A stretch of 6,963 nucleotides of DNA, from positions 1-6,963 of the forward strand of contig JAUVWK010000148.1 of the NCBI GenBank assembly GCA_030604165.1, in the 5' to 3' direction. Source of the DNA: Alphaproteobacteria bacterium (GTDB lineage: Bacteria; Pseudomonadota; Alphaproteobacteria; UBA828). This document shows positions 1 to 5,194 of this stretch, piece after piece. Position 1 is the stretch's first letter. The number at the start of each line of letters is the position of its first letter. The position numbers and the translations under genes are program-made. The notes below the pieces were generated by a model. The model searched no databases. It was not told the origin of the DNA and saw nothing but the letters and a program-made list of their open reading frames with translations.

Positions 1-286
1 CGCTGAGACGCGCCAGTTCGCCATCCATGTGATCGGCGAAGTTGGAGAGCGCGAACAACCCGCCGCCCCAATAGATCCATGGCGTGTCGCCCACGGCGAA
101 GAGCGCGCACGCCGCGAGCCCGAGCAGTAGACGCAGGGTTGTCAAATGATTGGGAGTGACCGGCGTGTGCACCAGCGGCTTGACCAGAAGGCGGGCCAGC
201 CGCTGATCCCAATGGCCGCCACGGGGCTTGCCGGTCGCCCCGGTGCCGGCCCGGTTGCCATCCTTGTTGGATTCGGTTTGCGTCAT
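1..286 (-). CDS. CDP-alcohol phosphatidyltransferase, N-terminal part (runs off the left edge)
   Basis: This is a membrane enzyme of the CDP-OH_P_transf family, which moves a phospho-alcohol from a CDP-activated donor to an acceptor alcohol and releases CMP. Only 95 codons are inside the window. After a hydrophilic Gly/Lys/Asn-rich start (residues 1-24) comes the family-typical TPNHLTTLRLLLGL stretch (44-57). Hydrophobic segments lie near 53-66 and 69-84. Then DHMDGELAR (85-93) gives the first half of the catalytic signature D-x2-D-G-x2-A-R, with D85, D88, G89, A92 and R93. The second half (G-x3-D-x3-D) must lie beyond base 1. The ATG at 286-284 is chosen because the open frame leads directly into the domain; the ribosome site is weak (GGAT about 5 nt upstream). 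The gene diverges from a nucleotidyltransferase that could make its CDP-linked donor. Family is fairly certain; substrate is unknown. Confidence 0.82.
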   Translation of the reverse strand, partial: MTQTESNKDGNRAGTGATGKPRGGHWDQRLARLLVKPLVHTPVTPNHLTTLRLLLGLAACALFAVGDTPWIYWGGGLFALSNFADHMDGELARLS

Positions 287-326
287 GAAGGATCCGGCTC
301 TTGCCGCGGCGAGCGCCTGGCGGCGG

Positions 327-354
327 ATAGTATCGTAGCCGCCCCAGCGGTAAA
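327..354 (-). promoter_or_regulatory. candidate sigma70-like promoter for the CDP-alcohol transferase
   Basis: On the minus strand, TTTACC (354-349) and TACTAT (332-327) are separated by 16 nt and each match four of six consensus bases. The predicted start near 320 would leave a leader of about 34 nt before the ATG at 286. This is pattern matching by eye only. Confidence 0.25.
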
Positions 355-365
355 AGGCTGGCCGG

Positions 366-394
366 TTGCGACGGACGCCGGAGCGGGTTAATAC
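366..394 (+). promoter_or_regulatory. candidate sigma70-like promoter for the nucleotidyltransferase
   Basis: TTGCGA (366-371) and TAATAC (389-394) are 17 nt apart. Matches are four of six and three of six. The predicted start near 401 leaves only about 30 nt before the ATG at 433, and no clear Shine-Dalgarno sits between them. Together with the minus-strand candidate it would make this spacer a divergent promoter region. Weak evidence. Confidence 0.25.
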
Positions 395-432
395 CAGGCC
401 CTTATGAACGCGGCCTTTTGGCTCATATTCCT

Positions 433-1182
433 ATGCGGGCGGTGATATTTGCCGCCGGTATGGGCCGGCGCCTCGGTGCGGCCGGCCGCCGCACGCCGAA
501 AGTGCTGCTGCGCTTCGGCGGGCGTTCCCTGCTCGAGCGCCATCTGGCGCTATTGGCTGAGCTCGGTGTCGCGGCGGTGACCGTCGCCATCGGCTTCGAG
601 GCCGAGCGCGTGCGCGCCGAGCTGGCCCGCCTCGAAGGCGGGAGGCGAGTTGACACCGTCGAAAATGCCGCTTTTTCCGCCGGCAGCGTGACCACGCTTT
701 GGTGCTTGCGCGAGGCGCTGCGCGCCGGCGGCGAGGTCATGATCATGGACGGCGACGTGCTCTACGACCGCCGTATGTTGCAGCGCCTGTTGGCGTCGGA
801 GCACGAGAATTGCTTTTTGCTCGATCGCGCCGTCGAGCCCGGCGAGGAGCCGATGAAACTGGCGGTGCGCGACGGGCAGCCGGTGGATTTCCGCAAGACG
901 CTCGAGCAGCCGTATGATTATTACGGTGAATCGGTCGGCTTTTTTCGCCTCAGCGAAGCCATCGCCGCCCGGCTGGTGGAAGCGGCGGGACAGATCATCG
1001 ATGCTGGCCGGCGCGACGAGTATTTCGAGGAGGCGCTGCGCGCGGTTCTGTTGACCGAGCCGGCCGGGCGCTTCGGTTTCGAAGACGTGACCGGGCTGCC
1101 CTGGATCGAAATAGATTTTCCCGACGACGTCAGCCGCGCCGAGCGCGAGATATTGCCGCGGCTGTTGCCCGCAGACCGTTGA
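433..1182 (+). CDS. sugar/phospho-alcohol nucleotidyltransferase, phosphocholine cytidylyltransferase-like
   Basis: This cytoplasmic enzyme of the GT-A-like NTP_transferase fold should couple an NTP (CTP is likely) to a phosphorylated alcohol or sugar and release pyrophosphate. From the ATG at 433 the protein has 249 residues. It opens with the nucleotide-binding loop AAGMGRRLG (7-15) and P22-K23. It continues with ENAAFSAGSVTTLW (77-90), the metal-binding MDGDVLYD (D106, D108), YGESVGFF (164-171) and WIEIDFPDD (224-232), whose D228 would be the second metal ligand. The YGESVG and WIEIDFPDD blocks are like those of LicC/PntC-type cytidylyltransferases rather than glucose-1-phosphate enzymes. 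A TTG at 418 would add five residues, but the fold begins at MRAVIFAAG, so I prefer 433. Neither start has a good ribosome site. It is divergent from a CDP-alcohol transferase, which supports a CDP-activated product. Phosphocholine, 2-aminoethylphosphonate and inositol 1-phosphate are all open as substrates. Confidence 0.8.
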   Translation: MRAVIFAAGMGRRLGAAGRRTPKVLLRFGGRSLLERHLALLAELGVAAVTVAIGFEAERVRAELARLEGGRRVDTVENAAFSAGSVTTLWCLREALRAGGEVMIMDGDVLYDRRMLQRLLASEHENCFLLDRAVEPGEEPMKLAVRDGQPVDFRKTLEQPYDYYGESVGFFRLSEAIAARLVEAAGQIIDAGRRDEYFEEALRAVLLTEPAGRFGFEDVTGLPWIEIDFPDDVSRAEREILPRLLPADR

Positions 1183-1190
1183 GCGAGCGC

Positions 1191-1200
1191 CCGGCGCCGG
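1191..1200. repeat. GC-rich palindrome between convergent genes
   Basis: CCGGCGCCGG is a perfect 10-bp palindrome that ends one base before the hpnD stop codon (1201-1203) and lies 9 nt after the nucleotidyltransferase stop. An alternative longer hairpin pairs GCGCC with GGCGC across it. There is no T-run on either side, so it is not a classical intrinsic terminator. It could still help end transcription from both directions, but such palindromes are frequent by chance in GC-rich DNA. Confidence 0.3.
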
Positions 1201-2103
1201 TCAAAGGCGCAATAAGGCGTTCAGCAAGAGCGCCATCTTGCGCAGCGCGCCAAAGCGCACGCGGGGCCCATCGACCCGGAAGCCATTGGCTTCGATACGG
1301 TTGAGATAGGGCTCGTAGATGCCCCGCATGAGCAGCGCCGGGCGCATGGCGCGGCGCTCCGACTTGGGCAGCGCCTCGGACGCTTGGCGAAAGCGCCGGC
1401 GGGCCAGGGCGCCGATTTCGGCGCACACTTGCTCGACATTCTTGGCCTCGAGCAACGCCTCGGGCTCGACGCCTGCGAGGCCGTGCGCGTCGAGCAGCTC
1501 GGCGGGCAGATAGATGCGCCCGCGCTGGGCATCCTCGGCGATATCGCGCAGGATGTTGGTAAGCTGAAAGGCGTGTCCCAGATGCTCGGCGAAGGCCGGA
1601 ATGCTCGGCGCTTCGTACTCGAAAATCTTCACCGACAACAGACCGACGCAGCCCGCCACTCGGTAACAGTAAAGCTCCAGCTCCGCCATCGTGGGCCGCA
1701 GCATGGCGCCGCTGCGGTCCATCTCGAAGCCCTCCAGGATCTCGAGAAAATACTTCTGTTCCAAACCGAAGCGCTCGATCGGCCCGGCCAGGGCCAGGGT
1801 CACGGGATGCGACGGCGCGCCGCGATAAAGCGCCAGGATTTCCGTGCGCCAGGCTTCGATCAAGGCGCGCGATTCGTCCGGATCCTCGATTTCGTCGGCG
1901 ACGTCGTCGGTCTCCCGGCAATAGGCGTAGAGCGCCAGCATGGCCTCCCGCTTGGGCCGCGGCAGCACCAGCATGGGCAAAAAAAACGACGAGCTGGACG
2001 CCTTGGTCACGGCGGCGACATATTGCTTCGGATCGTCGGTCTCCGGAATCGGCAGGCTGACGGCGGTATCCGCCGTGGCTGTATCGGAGGTGGCCAAGGT
2101 CAC
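1201..2103 (-). CDS. hpnD: presqualene diphosphate synthase HpnD (squalene/phytoene synthase family)
   Basis: HpnD condenses two farnesyl diphosphates to presqualene diphosphate, the first step of the bacterial HpnC-HpnD-HpnE route to squalene and hopanoids. The 300-residue product has both aspartate-rich Mg-diphosphate motifs of the all-helical trans-isoprenyl synthase fold: DDVADE (66-71) after YCRET, and DIAED (187-191) inside LTNILRDIAED. It also has YCYRVAGCVG (145-154) and GRIYLP (195-200). The first 26 or so residues are a Thr/Ala-rich extension ahead of the conserved domain. The start is GTG at 2103, supported by GGTAGG 9 nt upstream; that site overlaps the hpnC stop. It lies 10 nt after hpnC and so is surely cotranscribed with it. 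The usual partner hpnE does not follow. The HpnD rather than phytoene-synthase assignment rests on the hpnC neighbour and the motif style; a phytoene synthase is the main alternative. Confidence 0.88.
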   Translation of the reverse strand: MTLATSDTATADTAVSLPIPETDDPKQYVAAVTKASSSSFFLPMLVLPRPKREAMLALYAYCRETDDVADEIEDPDESRALIEAWRTEILALYRGAPSHPVTLALAGPIERFGLEQKYFLEILEGFEMDRSGAMLRPTMAELELYCYRVAGCVGLLSVKIFEYEAPSIPAFAEHLGHAFQLTNILRDIAEDAQRGRIYLPAELLDAHGLAGVEPEALLEAKNVEQVCAEIGALARRRFRQASEALPKSERRAMRPALLMRGIYEPYLNRIEANGFRVDGPRVRFGALRKMALLLNALLRL

Positions 2104-2112
2104 GGCGCGGCG

Positions 2113-2118
2113 CCTACC
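2113..2118 (-). promoter_or_regulatory. hpnD ribosome binding site overlapping the hpnC stop codon
   Basis: GGTAGG (minus strand, 2118-2113) contains the TAG stop of hpnC (2116-2114) and stands 9 nt before the GTG start of hpnD. This arrangement decides the hpnD start and is typical of translational coupling, which would keep the two enzymes in a fixed ratio. Confidence 0.6.
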
Positions 2119-2992
2119 ACGACCCCAAGATGCCCCGGACGCTGCACCATAGCCAGCCGGGCTTCGACACCCGCACCCGACGCGCCACCGGATCCTCGCG
2201 CCTGAGCCTGGCGCTCAAACGTTTGGCGAGCTGGAGGATGACCGCGCTCTCCCAACGCAGCCCGCGGCGGCGCACGGACGACGGCATGGTCTCGGCGCGG
2301 CGCAGCAGCAGGTCGGTTTCGTCCAAACAGCGCCCGATCGCCCGGCGCACGGCCGGCGTGGCTGCCGCCAGCCGCAAATCGGCGACGCCCCCGCCCGCCG
2401 CTTCGAGCCAGGGTTCGGGGAGATAAACCCGGTCGAGGTTCAGATAGTCCTCTTTGCAGTCCTGCAAGTGATTGAGCACTTGCAAAGCGTTGCACAAGGC
2501 GTCCGAGCCCTCGAGGTCGGCCTCCGTTTCGTCGTGGATATCCATCATCACGCGGCCCACCGAGGCGGCCGAGCGCAGGCAATAATCCATCAAGTCGTCC
2601 CAGTCGCGGTAACGCTGCTTGGTGGCGTCTTGGATGAAGGCCGAAAGCAGGGCGCGCCCGTGACGCGGCGAGTTGCCGGTTTGCGCGAGGCTGCGATGGT
2701 AGGGCACGGCCCAAGGTGGCAGCGCGCTTTCGTCCACGCCGAGCGCGGCCTGCGCCGCGCTGAGCCGGGCCACCTTTTCCGCCGCTGGGAGGGTCGGCGA
2801 ATCGGCGATGTCGTCGGCCTGGCGGGCGAAATTGTAGAAGGCCATGACGTGCGGGCGGCAGTCGGCCGGGATCAACCACGAGCCGACGGGAAAGTTCTCC
2901 GTATTGTCGCGGATCAAGGCGCGGACGTCGGGCTGCGGCGCCGCGGCGCCGCCGGCCGCGCGCTGTTCCATTGTTGTCGCCCGGTCAGCCAT
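2114..2992 (-). CDS. hpnC: hydroxysqualene synthase HpnC (squalene/phytoene synthase family)
   Basis: HpnC converts presqualene diphosphate to hydroxysqualene, the second step of the three-enzyme bacterial squalene route. The protein has 292 residues. After a 28-residue Ala/Gly-rich leader the domain starts at ENFPVGSWLIP (32-42), a stretch characteristic of HpnC. The first aspartate motif is ADDIADSP (59-66), in YNFARQADDIADSP. The second is DCKED (178-182), in LNHLQDCKEDY, followed by DRVYLP (187-192). YCLRSAASVGR (137-147) is the helix seen in all family members. The ATG at 2992 is preceded by AGGA with a 9-nt spacer; the inner ATG at 2971 lacks such a site. It is the first gene of the hpnC-hpnD pair and lies 110 nt downstream of dxr, which may or may not share its transcript. 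Product identity is strong from the motifs and order. Confidence 0.9.
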   Translation of the reverse strand: MADRATTMEQRAAGGAAAPQPDVRALIRDNTENFPVGSWLIPADCRPHVMAFYNFARQADDIADSPTLPAAEKVARLSAAQAALGVDESALPPWAVPYHRSLAQTGNSPRHGRALLSAFIQDATKQRYRDWDDLMDYCLRSAASVGRVMMDIHDETEADLEGSDALCNALQVLNHLQDCKEDYLNLDRVYLPEPWLEAAGGGVADLRLAAATPAVRRAIGRCLDETDLLLRRAETMPSSVRRRGLRWESAVILQLAKRLSARLRREDPVARRVRVSKPGWLWCSVRGILGSW

Positions 2993-3001
2993 CGCCCGTC
3001 A

Positions 3002-3005
3002 TCCT
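3002..3005 (-). promoter_or_regulatory. hpnC Shine-Dalgarno
   Basis: AGGA on the minus strand (3005-3002) is 9 nt before the ATG at 2992 and supports that start over the inner ATG at 2971. Confidence 0.5.
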
Positions 3006-3019
3006 ACACCGCCGCGGCC

Positions 3020-3043
3020 GGCTCAGGGTATTTCGCCCGAGCC
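3020..3043 (-). repeat. hairpin in the hpnC leader
   Basis: On the minus strand GGCTC then GGG pairs with CCC, one bulged T and GAGCC, closing a 7-nt loop: eight GC-rich base pairs in all. It sits 27 nt upstream of the hpnC ATG. No U-run follows, so it is not an intrinsic terminator. If transcribed it could stabilise or delimit the hpnC-hpnD message. Next to it (3047-3057) is the dyad TCGAAATTCGA, which could be a protein-binding site. No convincing -35/-10 pair was found in the AT-rich part of this spacer (about 3051-3100). Confidence 0.4.
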
Positions 3044-3102
3044 CAATCGAAATTCGACCTTAAGAACGATCTACAACAATTTGATAAATAGAAAAAATCA
3101 CT

Positions 3103-4314
3103 CTACGAGATTGCCTCGGCGACCTGTCTGGCCTCTTGGTCAATCGCGTGAACATCTTCGAGGCTATCGACCGCGACATGGTCCATGCGCTCCAGGCAAC
3201 GTTCGACGATGCGGGTGATATCCAGAAAGCCCACACGGCGCTCGAGAAAGCCGTGGACCGCGACCTCGTTGGCCGCGTTGAGGATGATCGGCGCCGCGCC
3301 ACCGCGTTCCAGAGCCTCATGGGCGAGCCGCAGCGCCGGAAAGCGCTCCGGGTCGGGCTCTTCGAAGGTCAGCGTCGCCAGGGCGGCGAGGTCGAGCTTG
3401 GGCGACGGTGAGGCGATGCGGTCGGGCCAAGCCAGGGTATGGGCGATCGGCGTGCGCATATCGGGCGTGCCGAGCTGGGCCAGCACGGAGCCGTCGATAT
3501 AGGCGACCAGGCTGTGGACGACCGATTGCGGATGCACGAGAACCTCGATGCACCCGGGCGCGATCGGAAACAAATGATAGGCCTCGATCATTTCGAGGCC
3601 CTTGTTCATCATCGTCGCCGAATCGACCGATATCTTCGCCCCCATGTTCCAATTCGGGTGCGCGACCGCCTGCTCCGGCGTCACGTCCGCCAAGGTGGCC
3701 GGGTCGGCCTCGCGGAAGGGGCCGCCCGACGCCGTGAGGATGATCCGCTCGACGGTTTCGTGGCGCTCGAAATCGAACACTTGATAGATGGCGTTGTGCT
3801 CGGAATCGACCGGCAACAGCGTCGCACCGTTCTTTTCGACCTCGGCCAGCATCAGGTCGCCGGCGCAAACCAGGCACTCCTTGTTGGCCAGGGCGACGAT
3901 GGCGCCGCGGCGTACCGCCGCCAGCGTGGGCGCCAAGCCGGCCGCGCCCACGATGCCGGCCATCACCCAATCCGCGGGCCGCGCGGCCGCCTCGATCAGC
4001 GCCTCCGCCCCGGCGGCCGCTTCGACGTCGCTTCCGGCCAGCGCCGTCTTGAGCGCTTCGTAACGGCTGGGGTCGCCGATCACGGCGAGATTGGCGCCCA
4101 GTCGAATGGCCTGATCGGCGAGCCGCCCGACATTGCTTTGAGCGGTTAGCGCCTCGACCGTGTAGCGCCCCTGCTCACGCTCGAGGAGATCGATCGTATT
4201 GCGGCCGATCGAGCCGGTGGAGCCGAGTATGGTGACGCGGCGCGGCGCGTCGGCGCGGCCGGGCAGCCGGACCGGTTTGCGCTCGGTAAGAGCGGCACTG
4301 GCAACAGCGTCCAT
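3103..4314 (-). CDS. dxr: 1-deoxy-D-xylulose 5-phosphate reductoisomerase
   Basis: Dxr (IspC) rearranges and reduces 1-deoxy-D-xylulose 5-phosphate to 2-C-methyl-D-erythritol 4-phosphate with NADPH and a divalent metal, the committed step of the cytoplasmic MEP pathway to IPP and DMAPP. The 403-residue product (E. coli: 398) has GSTGSIG (31-37) in its NADPH fold and ANKE (142-145). The metal site is LPVDSEHNAIYQ with D170, S171 and E172. The substrate loop is TASGGPF with S196. HPNWNMGAKISVDSATMMNK with S232, N237 and K238 leads on to E241, the last metal ligand. These line up with E. coli D150/S151/E152, S186, S222, N227, K228 and E231. About 25 residues precede the usual start of the domain. 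The ATG at 4314 is favoured by AGGGA 8 nt upstream. It heads an isoprenoid block with hpnC and hpnD downstream. All catalytic residues are intact. Confidence 0.97.
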   Translation of the reverse strand: MDAVASAALTERKPVRLPGRADAPRRVTILGSTGSIGRNTIDLLEREQGRYTVEALTAQSNVGRLADQAIRLGANLAVIGDPSRYEALKTALAGSDVEAAAGAEALIEAAARPADWVMAGIVGAAGLAPTLAAVRRGAIVALANKECLVCAGDLMLAEVEKNGATLLPVDSEHNAIYQVFDFERHETVERIILTASGGPFREADPATLADVTPEQAVAHPNWNMGAKISVDSATMMNKGLEMIEAYHLFPIAPGCIEVLVHPQSVVHSLVAYIDGSVLAQLGTPDMRTPIAHTLAWPDRIASPSPKLDLAALATLTFEEPDPERFPALRLAHEALERGGAAPIILNAANEVAVHGFLERRVGFLDITRIVERCLERMDHVAVDSLEDVHAIDQEARQVAEAIS

Positions 4315-4315
4315 G

Positions 4316-4401
4316 CTACCGATCCCTGGTCTGTCTCAATGAATAGGCCGTTATGGATGCGTAACGGATCGGCAATCTTTCCTACACCTATCCGTCAACG
4401 C
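4316..4401 (-). promoter_or_regulatory. dxr leader with overlapping inverted repeats, one masking the Shine-Dalgarno
   Basis: Read on the minus strand towards dxr, three pairings share bases. (A) GCGT-ACGGAT (4401-4398 and 4395-4390) pairs with ATCCGT-ACGC (4369-4364 and 4362-4359): 10 bp with a small internal loop and a 20-nt loop. (B) CCGTTA (4367-4362) pairs with TAACGG (4353-4348) around 8 nt. (C) TTGCCGATCC (4375-4366) pairs with GGATCGGTAG (4325-4316): 8 Watson-Crick plus 2 G-U pairs. Arm two of C covers most of the dxr Shine-Dalgarno AGGGA (4327-4323) and stops one base short of the ATG. A or B would free the ribosome site from C. The pairings are visible in the sequence. That they form, or that this region is transcribed, is inference. 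Confidence 0.4.
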
Positions 4402-4573
4402 AACAGGAAAACGACGCCATGGCCATGTCGTGCGCCGCCCGCGCCGGGTGTGAAATCTGGTAACACCTTGGTATAGGACAGTTTTTGTTCGACTTGCCGG
4501 GTCGCGATCGCATCTTATCCGCACGCGAATATTGTCGGTCGACGCACGACCTGAGGAGGAGGATTGCCAATTT

Positions 4574-4603
4574 GGCCGCGAAAACCTGCGTGCTTCGCGA
4601 GCC
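4574..4603 (-). terminator. stem-loop just after the nuclease gene, possible terminator
   Basis: CGCGAA (4577-4582) and TTCGCG (4594-4599) flank an 11-nt loop. GGC (4574-4576) and GCC (4601-4603) extend the stem to nine pairs with one bulged base. It starts 12 nt after the stop of the nuclease gene, a terminator-like position, but is followed by AAATTGG rather than a U-run. A small dyad, GCCAATTTGGC (4566-4576), abuts it. Confidence 0.28.
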
Positions 4604-4615
4604 GCTACGGCGCCG

Positions 4616-5035
4616 CTATTTTTGGATAACCCGCAAGTCGCCGCCCTGAAACATCCCCGAATCGGCCAAGAAACGGTCGAGCTCCTTGCGAATGTTGCGA
4701 TCGGTATCGCCGCAGAGCACGATGATGATGTGGCCGCTCCAATTCCTGAACTCGGAGAGTTGTCCGATCAAGCGGTGATATTTGGTGGTCGATTCGAGGT
4801 TGTTCTTGATTTCGAGAACGACATGGTCTTCCACCACGATGTCGGCGCGCACGCGGCCGCGCGCATATTGCCGGGTAACTTGGCAGTCCGTCAGGTTGTC
4901 GTGGAGATAGCAGTAGAGGGAAATCTCATAGGCTTTTTCGGTGCGAAAGCGTTGCGGCGACCATTCTTCGATCAACGCCGCCACAATGCCGGCTGCCCGG
5001 CACACATCGTCCCCCGGCGGACGGAATAGGCCCAT
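4616..5035 (-). CDS. orphan PD-(D/E)XK nuclease-fold protein, small hypothetical
   Basis: I do not recognise a named family, but the sequence carries the core signature of PD-(D/E)XK nucleases. In the numbering of the longer 145-residue form these are a helix with E39/E43 (RTEKAYEISLYCYL), D71 in RVRADIVVED, EIK at 81-83, and a later helix with Q98-x3-F102 (LIGQLSEFR) resembling the Q-x3-Y motif of RecB-type nucleases. The spacing D71-x9-E81-x-K83 is normal. If active it would cut DNA with Mg2+; its target is unknown. There is no DNA-binding, helicase or methyltransferase domain and no membrane segment. I start it at ATG 5035 (139 residues) because GGGGGGAA sits 5 nt upstream; ATG 5053 would add six residues but has no ribosome site. 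GC content by partial counts is about 56 percent against roughly 68 in mfd, a hint of transfer. It is an independent gene between mfd and dxr. Confidence 0.65.
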   Translation of the reverse strand: MGLFRPPGDDVCRAAGIVAALIEEWSPQRFRTEKAYEISLYCYLHDNLTDCQVTRQYARGRVRADIVVEDHVVLEIKNNLESTTKYHRLIGQLSEFRNWSGHIIIVLCGDTDRNIRKELDRFLADSGMFQGGDLRVIQK

Positions 5036-5063
5036 GTCGGTTCCCCCCGGCATATTACGGGCT

Positions 5064-5092
5064 GTTCGGCCGCACCAAACTCTTGGCCGAAC
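5064..5092. repeat. 8-bp inverted repeat upstream of the nuclease gene
   Basis: GTTCGGCC (5064-5071) and GGCCGAAC (5085-5092) are perfect inverted copies around 13 nt. The element ends 28 nt before the preferred nuclease ATG (5035) and 10 nt before the alternative (5053). No T-run follows on either strand, so an operator or leader hairpin is more plausible than a terminator. It could also serve as a Rho-assisted end for mfd. The rest of the 141-bp spacer (5054-5194) shows nothing else. Confidence 0.4.
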
Positions 5093-5194
5093 TGAGCTTC
5101 CTAATCGTTTGGGCGAACTAAAATCCAGAATTACATCCTGAAGCCGAAATATGGCTAAAATGGGGCCCGTGCAGCGAGCAATCGCGGGGCGTGT

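Larger units (their letters stand above)
4315..4615. other. intergenic stretch between the nuclease gene and dxr
   Basis: About 300 bp with no credible gene. It holds the dxr ribosome site and inverted repeats (4316-4401) on its left and a stem-loop (4574-4603) on its right. It should also carry the dxr promoter, but I found no strong -35/-10 pair: TTGACG is present near 4399-4394 without a good partner. A purine-rich GAGGAGGAGG-type block on the plus strand (about 4553-4562) looks like a strong Shine-Dalgarno, yet only frames of 21-25 codons follow it. A 60-codon minus-strand frame (4388-4570) has no recognisable features. No tRNA or other RNA gene was seen. Confidence 0.6.

Noticed and set aside
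146..391. Plus-strand frame of 81 codons at the left edge
   Set aside because: Antisense to the CDP-alcohol transferase start, whose catalytic motif is clear, and extends through the divergent spacer without any feature.
1384..2205. Plus-strand frame of 273 codons opposite hpnD
   Set aside because: Antisense shadow of a strong gene; Gln/Gly/His/Arg-rich with no motif and no ribosome site.
3060..3110. T-run after the dxr stop as an intrinsic terminator
   Set aside because: The T6 run is real, but the only stem before it is three base pairs (CTC/GAG), or three plus three with a bulge, which is too weak.
3439..4149. Plus-strand frame of 236 codons opposite dxr
   Set aside because: Mirror translation of dxr codons; no recognisable domain.
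4388..4570. Minus-strand frame of 60 codons upstream of dxr
   Set aside because: Unusual residue mix with many Cys, Met and Ser, no ribosome site and no domain. It overlaps the probable dxr control region.
4554..4650. Short plus-strand frames after the GAGGAGGAGG-type block
   Set aside because: Frames starting at TTG 4564 or TTG 4572 have only about 21-25 codons, lack ATG starts and show no features. The purine block is probably chance.
4532..5029. Plus-strand frame of 165 codons from a TTG, opposite the nuclease gene
   Set aside because: The minus-strand frame carries an ordered nuclease signature, while this one has none. The strong Shine-Dalgarno-like block near 4553-4562 is inside the frame, not ahead of its start.
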